A DNA stretch of 45,887 nt from JBJXHC01 sp046160825 (lineage in GTDB: Bacteria; Bacteroidota; Ignavibacteria; UBA10030; UBA6906), in assembly GCA_046160825.1 (NCBI GenBank), contig JBJXHC010000060.1, positions 1 through 45,887 on the forward strand. The letters are read 5' to 3'. Of the stretch, positions 1-9,200 are shown piece by piece. Below the pieces are notes generated by a model. That model was given only the letters and a program-made list of their open reading frames with translations. It made no database searches and was not told the DNA's origin. The first letter of the stretch is position 1, and the number at the start of each line of letters is the position of its first letter. The translations under genes were made by a program, and so were the position numbers.

Positions 1-2
1 CA

Positions 3-512
3 ACGAATCCCACAGTATACACAACCTCATCGGGCACTTCGTTTTCGTGTCCACTTGCTGCGGGTGCTGCAGCTCTTGTCCTGAACGCGCACCCGAGCGC
101 CACGCCGATGCAAATCCTTGCCGCGATGAAAGCGACAGCAAGCAATTCACTCGCACCAAACAATCAGATGGGTTGGGGTATCATCAATACTTCTGCTGCG
201 ATCGATTATTTGGACGCGAACAGTGTGGGCGAGAACCCCATAGCGCCGCAAACATTCCGTCTGCGACAGAATTATCCCAATCCGTTCAACCCTGTGACGC
301 AGATAGGATTTGATCTCCCGGAAGCGAGCCTGGCCGCAATCACCGTCTATGATATCCTTGGACAGGAAGTCGCGACAATTGCACGCGGGTATTTTGAGGC
401 AGGTTACCACTCTATTCCATTTGACGCCACGGCACTTGCAAGTGGTGTCTATCTTTACCGTCTCGCAGCCGGCACACTCGTTCAAGACAAGAAAATGGTG
501 GTGATGAAGTAG
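3..512 (+). CDS. Subtilisin-like (S8) serine peptidase with T9SS sorting domain, C-terminal part
   Basis: This is the 3' end of a gene that starts before the window; the reading frame is open from base 3. The first residues include S-S-G-T-S-F-S-C-P-L-A-A-G, the peptidase S8 block around the catalytic serine (codon 39-41), followed by the usual helix and a G-W-G-I-I-N segment that closes the S8 fold. A short linker leads into a C-terminal domain of about 85 residues with LRQNYPNPFNP, VYDILGQEV, ASGVYLYRL and a final KKMVVMK, the layout of T9SS type A sorting domains. The mature enzyme is therefore expected outside the outer membrane as a secreted or surface-anchored protease. The Asp and His of the catalytic triad lie outside the window and could not be checked. 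The C-terminal domain follows the S8 domain almost directly, unlike the multi-domain subtilase downstream. Confidence 0.9.
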   Translation, partial: TNPTVYTTSSGTSFSCPLAAGAAALVLNAHPSATPMQILAAMKATASNSLAPNNQMGWGIINTSAAIDYLDANSVGENPIAPQTFRLRQNYPNPFNPVTQIGFDLPEASLAAITVYDILGQEVATIARGYFEAGYHSIPFDATALASGVYLYRLAAGTLVQDKKMVVMK

Positions 513-549
513 AAATTTGTTGTCACTTCATAAGCGATTGCCGCGTAGG

Positions 550-586
550 ACTACGGGCTTTTACCTCGTAGTATCCACAGTTTTTT
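550..586 (+). terminator. Possible weak terminator after the partial subtilase
   Basis: A 6-bp inverted repeat (ACTACG ... CGTAGT, 550-555 and 567-572) stands 38 bases after the stop codon and is followed after eight bases by a run of six T. The gap between stem and T run is larger than usual, so this is a weak call. Confidence 0.35.
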
Positions 587-596
587 CGTGTGGTTG

Positions 597-625
597 TTGA
601 TTCTGTTTCCTCCATTCCGCTTATT
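597..625 (+). promoter_or_regulatory. Tentative promoter for the large subtilase gene
   Basis: TTGATT, then 17 bases, then CTTATT. The spacing matches the clearer promoters at 6106 and 12029, but the -10 box is poor. If used, it would leave a leader of roughly 295 bases. Confidence 0.25.
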
Positions 626-925
626 TTTAGATATGAGTTGGGTCAGCCAGCGGTCGCTCCCTCATCCCCTTGATCACGGCATCTCGCTCGAACACACTTC
701 AAGTCCGGATTCATCATGAGCCAGCAGACGCTTCGCGCCGGACTTCTTGCCATTTTTCATGCGTTGGAGAATATTGAAAATTGATACAGCTTCCCTGTAG
801 TTCCGTGTTGTCCAATCCCGTGCACGCTCACCGATCCTCAAGGGTTGGATGGAAATGTTGAGCCAACCATCGCGAGTTTGAATATACCCACCATTCATCC
901 ATTCACATTCAACGAAAGATCCATC

Positions 926-3900
926 ATGAACATTTTTTCCAATTCACGAACCGGTCTGATGATTGCCGCTGTTGTCGTGTCGCTGATGATCGCTCTGACG
1001 GCCGTTGCCGGACAGGTCGATCCGTTTCTCCAGGGAAAACTTGATGAAGCTTCCCCCATGGAGAAGATTCAGGTCATAGTATACATGCAGGACCAATTGG
1101 ACTTGCCGCAGATGGAAAATTCTCTTCGATCATCCCTTTCTCCCGGCGAGCGGGTACCGGTGAAGGTTCGCTACGAAACCATCCTGACCGCGTTGCAGGC
1201 CGTCGCAGAAAGAACACAACCGGCATTTATGCAACGCATTGTATCGCATGAGTCCGCAGGACTTCTTTCTGTGATCAACCGATTCTGGATCCGGAATATT
1301 GTTGTTCTGAGCGCGACGCCTGAGGCGATTACAGAGATTGCAGCTTTCCCTGAAGTTGACCGCGTCTACTTTGACGGTATGCTTTACCGCGACCTGCCTG
1401 TTGCCGGTCCGATTCCTTCCGACTCAAACCCGGAATCATCAGAACCAGGATTACGCGCAATCAACGCGCACAAACTGTGGGAGCTTGGCTACACCGGAAC
1501 CGGCCGCATTGTGATGAACATTGATACCGGAGTTGAGGGAAATAACCTGTCGTACAATACCCGCTGGCGTGGTGCCCAACCTGGAGTCCCGGCTTCTGCC
1601 GCGTGGTTTGATCCATCCGGTGGCTCGACATTCCCGAATGATTGCGACGGTCATGGAACACACACCATGGGAACAATGACCGGCTTGTACAGCGCAACGA
1701 ATGAAACGCTCGGCGTCGCACCTTCCGCTCATTGGATCGCTTCCAACTCTTTGTGCGGTGGTGGCACACATACTTCGCGTTCCATTGCCTCGTTCCAGTG
1801 GGCGGCAAATCCCGATGGTAATCCCAATACACTCACCGACGTACCGGATGCGATTACATGTTCATGGTTTGATCCGAATGTTGCCTCGACTCAATGCGAA
1901 CCAACTGCAGGCGGTTACGGTCCGGTGTTCGAAGCTCTCGAAGCGCTCGGCACGGCAATCGTGTTTTCTGCCGGCAATAACGGGCCGGGAGCCGGTTCGG
2001 TGACACCACCGAAGAACCGTCTGGCCACTGCGGCAGATATCTTCAGTATCGGGGCGGTGGATGGCAACAATTCCAGTTACCCGATTGCAAGCTTCAGCAG
2101 CCGCGGTCCTTCTTCCTGTCCCGGTCCGGATTCACTCCGTATCAAACCCGAGGTTTCAGCCCCGGGCGTCAATGTCCGATCAGCCTCGGGGACAAACAGT
2201 ACTTCGCTCCTTTCCGGAACTTCAATGGCAACTCCACATGTCGCCGGCGCGATTGCAGTTCTGCGCGAGGTAGCACCGTTCCTGACGGGGACGGAAATAA
2301 AACACATCCTGATGAACACGGCACAGGACCTCGGTACACCGGGTGAGGACAATAACTACGGCCACGGAATGATTGACATGTGGGCAGCATACCAGCAGTT
2401 GCCACTCAGCATGGGATATGTGAATGGCCAGGTTACAAGTAGCACTACCGATGGCGGCGGAAATCCACTCAGCGGCGTTGCCATTGATTTCGCCGAGAGC
2501 GTCCAGCAACTCACTGACGTCACTGATGGTAGTGGTAATTTCCTTGCAAGCGCACGCATTGACACGCAGTTCACCAGTGCAACATACACACTGCGCGCTC
2601 AGAAGTTCGGGTATATCAGCTATTCAGACACCATCACAATAGCGCTTGACGACACTGTTACGCGCAACATCACTCTCACCCCGGCCCCGGGCGGAACACT
2701 GGAAGTCCACGCCCATCTCTCAAACAACTCGCCCGTACATGCAAGTGTACAGGTCATCTTCGCCGGACAGACTGTGGTGAACGATTCGACGGACGAGGTA
2801 TCGGGATTGTTTTCCACTCCGCTCCCGGTCGGGAGCTATACAGTTATTGTTGATCCACCCTCTCCATACGCGACCCGTACGTTTGACCCCGTGAGTATCT
2901 CTGCCGGTACCACAACTTCCGTCGACGCGCTCGTGCGGTCCGTATTTGAATACGCTCCGGCTTCTGTCAGTGATACGCTTGTCGTCGGACAGGTAGGCAC
3001 AAAGACGATCTCCGTGACAAACACGACGACCGACTCTGTACGGTTCCGTGTTTCCGATGACGAGGCGCTCACGCGAATATCACGATTGAGCAAACCGAAA
3101 CCCCTTCAGGTTCAAACATATACTCCATACCATCTGCCGAAAGATGTAAAGGACCCCAACCCCGGATACGCTCCAACAGAAGGTCGGGGAGGACCCGATC
3201 CGTTCGGCTACGAATGGATTGATAGCGATGAACCGGGAGGGCCCATCTTTAATTGGGTTGACATTACAGGGGTTGGAACATCAATCCCCTCCACACAGTG
3301 GGTCAGTTCGACTGGAACGGCGAATGCCGACGATGGAAAAACGGACCTCGCACTGCCATTTGCATTTCCGTTCTACGGAACCGATTACACTTCGCTGAAG
3401 CTGGTCACTAATGGATGGTTGAGCTTCGAAACTTCATCCACACTCACTTCATACATCAACTCTCCGATTCCATCGACAGGGACAGCTGCGCCGAACCTCG
3501 CCGTATATCCATGGTGGGATGATCAAGATCTCAGAACAAGCGGCACGGTTCACTACTATCATGATGCCGCGAACAGCCGTTTCATCATCCAATACACCAA
3601 TGTCCCGCATTACGGAACGACAGAACCGGGCGTGTACACGTACCAGGTGATTCTCTATGAAAATGGCAGCATGCTTTGCCAGTATTTAAGTATGCAACAA
3701 ACGCTTACCTCTGCCACCATTGGAATCGAGAATGCCGATGGAACGATGGGGTTGCAGGTAGTGCATAGTGCTGCTTACATGCACGATAACCTTGCCATCC
3801 TGTTCCACCTGCCGGACGCGCCATGGATCTCCGAGAATCCGACTTCGGGAACGATACCCCCGTCCAGCATTCAGGATATCACGGTTGAATTCAACGCGGG

Positions 3901-6037
3901 TGGACTGACTGCAGGAACGAACTACTCAGCGAATATTTTTCTTGAGGCTCAGCACCCTGATGTCGAAGGAGCGTACACCATCCCGGCGAGTCTCTCCATT
4001 GAACTCGCAGACTCTGCGGTATTGATTGTGAACAAAGGCTCCATTACGTATCCAGCGACACAGATCAACACCACGCGCCACGACACCATCATCGCACGCA
4101 ATGGTGGTCTCCAAACTTTGAGCATCTCATCAATCACGAGTACGCATGCACACTTCGCTGTTTCACCTGCAAGCATGACGCTTGCCCCCAGCGAATCAGC
4201 AGCAGTCGCAGTTTCGTACACTCCACTGTTGGTGGGAGCAGATACAGGACGCGTGCTTCTTGTAAGCAACTCACAGGGTTCATCGCACATCAGTGTTATC
4301 CTAAGCGGCAATGCACTGGCGGCGCCTGATATCAATGTCACACCAACTGCGCTCGGTGATACGCTTCAAACCGGTGCGTCAAGTACTGCAATATTCAGCG
4401 TTACTAACACGGCAGCCCCACCGTCTTCGCTGCTGTTGGTGTCACTCTCCGAAAGCGCAAGCTGGCTCTCGGTCTCTCCATCAGCAGACACGCTTGCTGC
4501 GGGAGAGTCACAGTTGTTTACCGTGTCATTCGAGGCAACCGGACTCCCCATTGGCGTCGTCAACGCGGACATCACCATAACAAGCAATGATCCCTCCACT
4601 CCATCATCAGTTGTCTCGTGTTTGCTTGATGTGCGCGGAGGTCCGGTGATCAGCGTCAGTCCTGATTCACTCTTTAGAGCAATGGGAGTTGGCAGCACGG
4701 CAACAGACACCATCGTTATCAGAAACGCCGGAGCTTCCGATCTGACGTGGACAATTGCCGACGTACCGGCACCTTCTGCTGATGGAAACAACGGTGGAGA
4801 TCCACGCTATCCTGTATTCTATGGACCAAGCGGCGAGTTGTATGGAATGATGAAAGGCGACCCGGACGTGTACCAAGGGCCGGCGGTCACAGAAGGCCAA
4901 GGCGGACCTGATGGTGCGGGGTATCGCTGGATTGACAGCGACGAACCAAGCGGGCCAGTGTTCAATTGGGTGGACATCTCGTCAACGGGTACATTGATCG
5001 ATGAGAACAGCGCATGGGTCGCGACGGGGACATTCAACGCGTATGACGAGGGCTACATTTCCATACCTCTTCCCTTCCCATTCCAGTTCTATGACAACAC
5101 GTATTCATCGGCGTACATCTCTTCCAACGGCTTGCTGATGTTCCAGATACCGACGGCAAATAATTTCACCAATGCCGCCATACCGACAGCCGCGGGGCCG
5201 AGCGATAATTTCATCGCTCCGTTCTGGGATGATCTTCAGGTCTCTGGCGTATCGAAAGTCTACTATGGCATGTCCGGTACGGACTTCGTGATGCAATGGG
5301 TGGACATTCATCGGTATAATGGCACTGTTCCGAACTACACGTTTGAGATCATACTGAAACCGGGTGGCCAGATCATCGTCCAGTATCTTGCAATGAGTAT
5401 CAACGGTGGTACATTGACGAGTCATTCAACCGGCATCGAAAACCAGAACGGCTCAATTGGATTGCAGATGGCATTCAATCCGGCAACCGCGTATATCCAC
5501 AACAACCTTGCCGTGCTCGTTTACCGGGACATCTCCTGGTTGTCCGAAAGTCCGACGCAAGGAACGATCGCTCCGGGAGATAGTACACGTGTTGCAGTCA
5601 CGTACAATACCACGGGGATGCCGGCAGGCTCTTATCTTGGATATCTCGAGATCTCAAGCAACGATCTCAACAGCAGTCCAACGCTGATACCCGTGAGGAT
5701 GGATGTCGCTGTCGGTGTGACCGAGGCAAAACCCGGAATACCGGAGGCATTCGAGCTTGTGCAGAACTATCCGAATCCGTTCAATCCGACAACACGGATC
5801 GAGTTCGGGTTGCCGGAAGCTGCCGAGGTAACATTGCGCGTGTTTGACCTCCTCGGTCGTGAGGTACGGCTCCTGGCTGAAGGAAATCAGAATGCAGGGT
5901 ACTTCAGCGCGGAATGGGATGGAAGGAATATGAATGGATCCCCTGTCTCAAGTGGCATGTACTTTTACCGTCTCGAAGCACGGAGCGTCTCCGGCCAGGT
6001 ATTCACTTCACTCCGGAAGATGATGTTGATGAAGTAA
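926..6037 (+). CDS. Large multi-domain subtilisin-like peptidase, T9SS cargo
   Basis: A 1703-residue secreted serine protease. The start at 926 is chosen because it begins a clear signal peptide (MNIFSNSRTG then a hydrophobic stretch ending AVAGQ); an in-frame ATG at 845 would add 27 residues without signal character. The S8 triad is intact: D200 (NIDTG), H243 (DGHGTHT) and S433 (SGTSMATPHVAG), with oxyanion N351 (SAGNNGPG). After the protease come a carboxypeptidase-regulatory-like domain (about 497-585), further Ig-like domains, a W-I-D-S-D-E module (about 752-962), an Ig-like/HYDIN-type segment (about 1042-1130), a BACON-like domain (about 1133-1238), a second W-I-D-S-D-E module (about 1323-1534) and a T9SS sorting domain (about 1607-1703, QNYPNPFNPT to RKMMLMK). 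It is flanked by terminators and is probably monocistronic. The substrate is unknown; the non-catalytic modules suggest binding or display at the cell surface. Confidence 0.95.
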   Translation: MNIFSNSRTGLMIAAVVVSLMIALTAVAGQVDPFLQGKLDEASPMEKIQVIVYMQDQLDLPQMENSLRSSLSPGERVPVKVRYETILTALQAVAERTQPAFMQRIVSHESAGLLSVINRFWIRNIVVLSATPEAITEIAAFPEVDRVYFDGMLYRDLPVAGPIPSDSNPESSEPGLRAINAHKLWELGYTGTGRIVMNIDTGVEGNNLSYNTRWRGAQPGVPASAAWFDPSGGSTFPNDCDGHGTHTMGTMTGLYSATNETLGVAPSAHWIASNSLCGGGTHTSRSIASFQWAANPDGNPNTLTDVPDAITCSWFDPNVASTQCEPTAGGYGPVFEALEALGTAIVFSAGNNGPGAGSVTPPKNRLATAADIFSIGAVDGNNSSYPIASFSSRGPSSCPGPDSLRIKPEVSAPGVNVRSASGTNSTSLLSGTSMATPHVAGAIAVLREVAPFLTGTEIKHILMNTAQDLGTPGEDNNYGHGMIDMWAAYQQLPLSMGYVNGQVTSSTTDGGGNPLSGVAIDFAESVQQLTDVTDGSGNFLASARIDTQFTSATYTLRAQKFGYISYSDTITIALDDTVTRNITLTPAPGGTLEVHAHLSNNSPVHASVQVIFAGQTVVNDSTDEVSGLFSTPLPVGSYTVIVDPPSPYATRTFDPVSISAGTTTSVDALVRSVFEYAPASVSDTLVVGQVGTKTISVTNTTTDSVRFRVSDDEALTRISRLSKPKPLQVQTYTPYHLPKDVKDPNPGYAPTEGRGGPDPFGYEWIDSDEPGGPIFNWVDITGVGTSIPSTQWVSSTGTANADDGKTDLALPFAFPFYGTDYTSLKLVTNGWLSFETSSTLTSYINSPIPSTGTAAPNLAVYPWWDDQDLRTSGTVHYYHDAANSRFIIQYTNVPHYGTTEPGVYTYQVILYENGSMLCQYLSMQQTLTSATIGIENADGTMGLQVVHSAAYMHDNLAILFHLPDAPWISENPTSGTIPPSSIQDITVEFNAGGLTAGTNYSANIFLEAQHPDVEGAYTIPASLSIELADSAVLIVNKGSITYPATQINTTRHDTIIARNGGLQTLSISSITSTHAHFAVSPASMTLAPSESAAVAVSYTPLLVGADTGRVLLVSNSQGSSHISVILSGNALAAPDINVTPTALGDTLQTGASSTAIFSVTNTAAPPSSLLLVSLSESASWLSVSPSADTLAAGESQLFTVSFEATGLPIGVVNADITITSNDPSTPSSVVSCLLDVRGGPVISVSPDSLFRAMGVGSTATDTIVIRNAGASDLTWTIADVPAPSADGNNGGDPRYPVFYGPSGELYGMMKGDPDVYQGPAVTEGQGGPDGAGYRWIDSDEPSGPVFNWVDISSTGTLIDENSAWVATGTFNAYDEGYISIPLPFPFQFYDNTYSSAYISSNGLLMFQIPTANNFTNAAIPTAAGPSDNFIAPFWDDLQVSGVSKVYYGMSGTDFVMQWVDIHRYNGTVPNYTFEIILKPGGQIIVQYLAMSINGGTLTSHSTGIENQNGSIGLQMAFNPATAYIHNNLAVLVYRDISWLSESPTQGTIAPGDSTRVAVTYNTTGMPAGSYLGYLEISSNDLNSSPTLIPVRMDVAVGVTEAKPGIPEAFELVQNYPNPFNPTTRIEFGLPEAAEVTLRVFDLLGREVRLLAEGNQNAGYFSAEWDGRNMNGSPVSSGMYFYRLEARSVSGQVFTSLRKMMLMK
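3179..3811 (+). repeat. W-I-D-S-D-E module, copy 1 (subtype I)
   Basis: A protein-level module of about 210 residues inside the large subtilase. It opens with E-G-x-G-G-P-D, has the core W-I-D-S-D-E-P-G-G-P-x-F-N-W-V-D-I and closes with N-L-A-I-L. Subtype I is marked by G-T-S-I-P-S, Y-I-N and W-W-D-D-x-D-L-R-T. It matches the copy at 15540-16182 more closely than the one in its own gene at 4892-5530. The mid-part (F-P-F-Y-G-T, T-N-G-W-L-S-F) is like beta-rich domains that begin with a folded F-Y-G strand; I do not assign a family. Confidence 0.8.
4892..5530 (+). repeat. W-I-D-S-D-E module, copy 2 (subtype II)
   Basis: Second copy of the module in the same subtilase. Subtype II is marked by G-T-L-I-D-E-N, S-S-N-G-L-L-M-F-Q-I-P-T-A-N-N-F-T-N and F-W-D-D-L. 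It is nearly the same as the copy at 9566-10212 in the next gene, although the two are in different proteins. Confidence 0.8.
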
Positions 6038-6062
6038 TGAATTAACAAATTTCACACAAAAG

Positions 6063-6093
6063 CCTCGATCGCACTTCTGGTCGGGGTTTTTTT
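6063..6093 (+). terminator. Rho-independent terminator after the large subtilase
   Basis: An 8-bp stem with two G-U pairs (CCTCGATC with GGTCGGGG) and an 8-base loop, directly followed by seven T, 25 bases after the stop codon. Confidence 0.85.
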
Positions 6094-6105
6094 GTGTGTT
6101 GGCTG

Positions 6106-6134
6106 TTGACATTGGATGCTTGATTTCACATATT
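6106..6134 (+). promoter_or_regulatory. Sigma-70-type promoter, shared with the paralogue downstream
   Basis: TTGACA, 17 bases, CATATT. The -35 box is a perfect consensus, and the last 12 bases, ATTTCACATATT, are identical in the promoter at 12029-12057. It sits 13 bases after a terminator and leaves a leader of about 140 bases before the start codon at 6281. Confidence 0.7.
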
Positions 6135-6280
6135 CATGCCGTTATTTGGTCGCTTTCTATTCTCCCGAAAGACACTCATTGCACTTCTCTCAGACGATCT
6201 TCACCGTCTCCTGCGGGGAGACACGCCCGGAATTGTTTTCCCATCATTCACAATCATTACCTTACCATCACGGAGGTACC

Positions 6281-9200
6281 ATGTTGAAATCTCTACGATC
6301 GCCTGTTTGCCTGGCGATAACTGCCTTGCTGTTGTTGTGCAGCATGCAGGCCACACAGGCCCAGGTTGAAAAATATCCCGAACGCGCCTGGTCGATGATC
6401 ACCAAGCTTCAGCCCGGCACTCCGTCACATACTACCACCCCTTTGGTTGTTCCAATCGCGCCGGGAGATCTGCCTCCGCAGAATGAGCCTGATGTGCGCG
6501 TGCGACCAACGACTAATACTACGCAATCAGAAATGTCCATTGCAGTCAGCCCGCTGAATAACCGCGTTGCGCTCGCTTCAGCCAACGCATCCGATTTCCC
6601 CGTCTCGGTAATCTACGGAACAAGCGCATACTGGTCCACCGATGCCGGACTTACTTGGGCAGGGTTTGATCAACCACCCTCGGGCAATGCAAACTCCGGC
6701 GATCCTGCGGCTGCAATCGACCGCAACGGATATTTCTTTATCGGGTCAATTGCCAACAATGACGGTCAGGGTGTGATGCGCTCCACCGATGGCGGAACGA
6801 CATGGAATTACTTCCAGGTGTCGAATCCCAATGGCAGTTTGTTGGACAAGAATCATCTTACCGTTGACGCCAACTCCTCCAGTCCGCATGTGAATAATGT
6901 GTATTCCGCGTGGACGGATTTTGGTCAGCCCGATCCAAATCCCATTGAGTTTGCGCGATCAACGAACAACGGCGCAACGTGGGTAAGCGAACAGAATATT
7001 TCCGGAACGGTAATGACGGCCTCTGAGTTCGGGCAAGGTGTACACTTGCAAACCGGACCGAACGGTGAAGTATATGCCATCTGGTCAATCAATCAAGGAA
7101 CGTCGCCCTTCACGGAACGGGCAATTGGGTTCAACGTATCCTTGGATGGTGGTGCGACTTGGGGACCCGGAAGCCGGGCGATCACCAACACACTCGGTAT
7201 TCGCACAAGTTCATTCGGGACGTATGGCATTCGCTCGAATAGTTTTCCTGTTATGGCGGCGAGTCAGATTACCGGACATCTCTATATTGTGTGGACGAAC
7301 ATCGGTGTTCCAGGTGTCAACACCGGCGATCCGGATATTTATCTCATTAAATCCACCAACGGCGGAACATCGTGGGGCACTCCGGTACGCGTAAACACCG
7401 ATGCCATTGGCAACAATGCCAACCAGTGGTTCCCCTGGATTTCAGTCGATCCTGAAACCGATCAGGTGAGCGTTGCCTTTATGGATGGACGAAGCAACAT
7501 TGGAACCAACCTCGCCGAAGCATGGGTGGCACACTCCATTGATGGCGGAGCAACGTTTGAGGATTTTGTTGTGAGTGATGCGGCATTTGCTGTTGGCCCG
7601 CTTCCCGGATTTGGCGGAAACTATGCCGGTGACTACATCGGTATCGCAAGCCGTGGCGCACGCGCGTATCCGTTCTGGAGCGCACAGAACCCATCGACTA
7701 ATGCGCAGGGCTGGGTCAGCCCGGTCCTTTTTGCTGACCCGACTGATCCCAATCCTCCGACAGGTGTTACCGCCTACAGTGATTTCAGTACACCAACTTC
7801 CATGGCCTTATCGTGGACGAATCCGACAACATTGGTCAACGGAACTCCGATCGGATCGTTCGTCATCCGTATCAAGAGGGACGGTACACAGATCGCAGAA
7901 GTCACTCCTCCAACGAATACTTACAACGACTCTCCACTCGCAACATATACAGAATATACCTACACGTTTGAAACCCGCTTGACATCCAATGACAGTCTGA
8001 GTACAGCGTCTCAGACATCCTGGACTGCGGGTGGTTCGCCCTTCCCCGGTGCACCGACAAGTGTGGGAATTGTGATCACGTCTCCGCGTTCAACACAGGC
8101 AGAGATTACGTGGACGAATCCGACGACCCAGAAAGATGGAACTCCCGTTCATGATTTTGCCGGAACGCAAATCTGGAGGAACGGCGTGTTAGTTGACTCT
8201 GTTGGTCCCGCGATAACAACGTACACTGATACTCCACCCCAAGGGTTTGTCTATAATTATATCTTGGTGTCATTCAACAGCCTTGTGCCGCGCAGATATA
8301 GCGACCCAAGTGCCAGCGTCGGCGGATATATTGGCGACGTTCCCGACGTTTTGATCTGGCAACCGGTTGCTGCCATCAGTCCAAGCGGGGATTCACTTGT
8401 GGCATCCTTGACGAGACTGGGCATTAGCAACTTCAAGGTTGATGATCTTTTCTATTTTGGTTCCGATCTCTCCGTTTTCAACGCCATCTTCACAGTTGTC
8501 GGCATTTACAGTGACAACCATGTCATCGGCGCTTCTGACCCTGAAGGCGCAGCTCTTGATACTTATGTACAAAATGGCGGCAACCTCTATCTTGAAGGAG
8601 GCGATGTCTTCAATTACGACCCCGAGAGCGCCAGTGGCTACCAGGTGCGACCCATTTTCGGACTCAACGATGGTGCCGACGGTGGTACCGATGTCACCAG
8701 TGTAAATGGCCTCACGGTTTTCAACGGACTCAGCTTCTCGTACAATGGCGGAAACAATTTCATGGATGAACTGCATCCGAACAGTGATGGCGCCGGTCGG
8801 ACATTGTGGGTCGCCCCGGGATCAACTCCGGCCAACGATACCATGGGAGTATTCCACTTCTACGGGCTTGGTCGCTCTGTTGCGAGTGTCGTGGAGTTCG
8901 GTGGCCTCGTTGATGCAGGCGCAAACCTCAAGGATTCCGTACTGGCCAAGATGTGGACATTCTTTAATCAGGCACTCTCCGCGCCAGAGATTAACGTCAC
9001 GCCAACAGCTCTTGACGATACATTGCAGGCAGGTCAGTCAAGGTCCTTGTCATTCGCAATTCAGAATACCACTCCCCCGCCGGCCAACGGCCTCATTGTC
9101 AGCATCAATGAATCGGTCTCGTGGCTCTCAGTCAATCCAGCCGCTGATACGATCTCGGGCGCTTCAAGTGCAACGATTTCCGTCGACCTCGACGCAACGG

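Larger units (their letters stand above)
513..925. other. Intergenic region with no convincing gene
   Basis: These 413 bases separate two secreted-protease genes. Besides the weak terminator near 550-586 they hold a perfect 8-bp inverted repeat (AAGTCCGG at 701-708, CCGGACTT at 738-745) and a possible promoter at 597-625. Open frames here are short, have no recognisable domain and no good ribosome binding site. The segment probably serves as terminator, promoter and a long 5' leader for the gene at 926. Confidence 0.6.

Noticed and set aside
674..898. 74-residue minus-strand frame in the gap before the large subtilase
   Set aside because: No ribosome binding site or domain, and it overlaps the likely leader; composition is not protein-like.
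6135..6280. Riboswitch in the long leader of paralogue A
   Set aside because: No known riboswitch core could be recognised, and the matching leader of paralogue B has a different sequence.
6900..7600. Active sialidase call for the propeller region
   Set aside because: Asp boxes alone are structural; I could not find the arginine triad and nucleophile arrangement of true sialidases.
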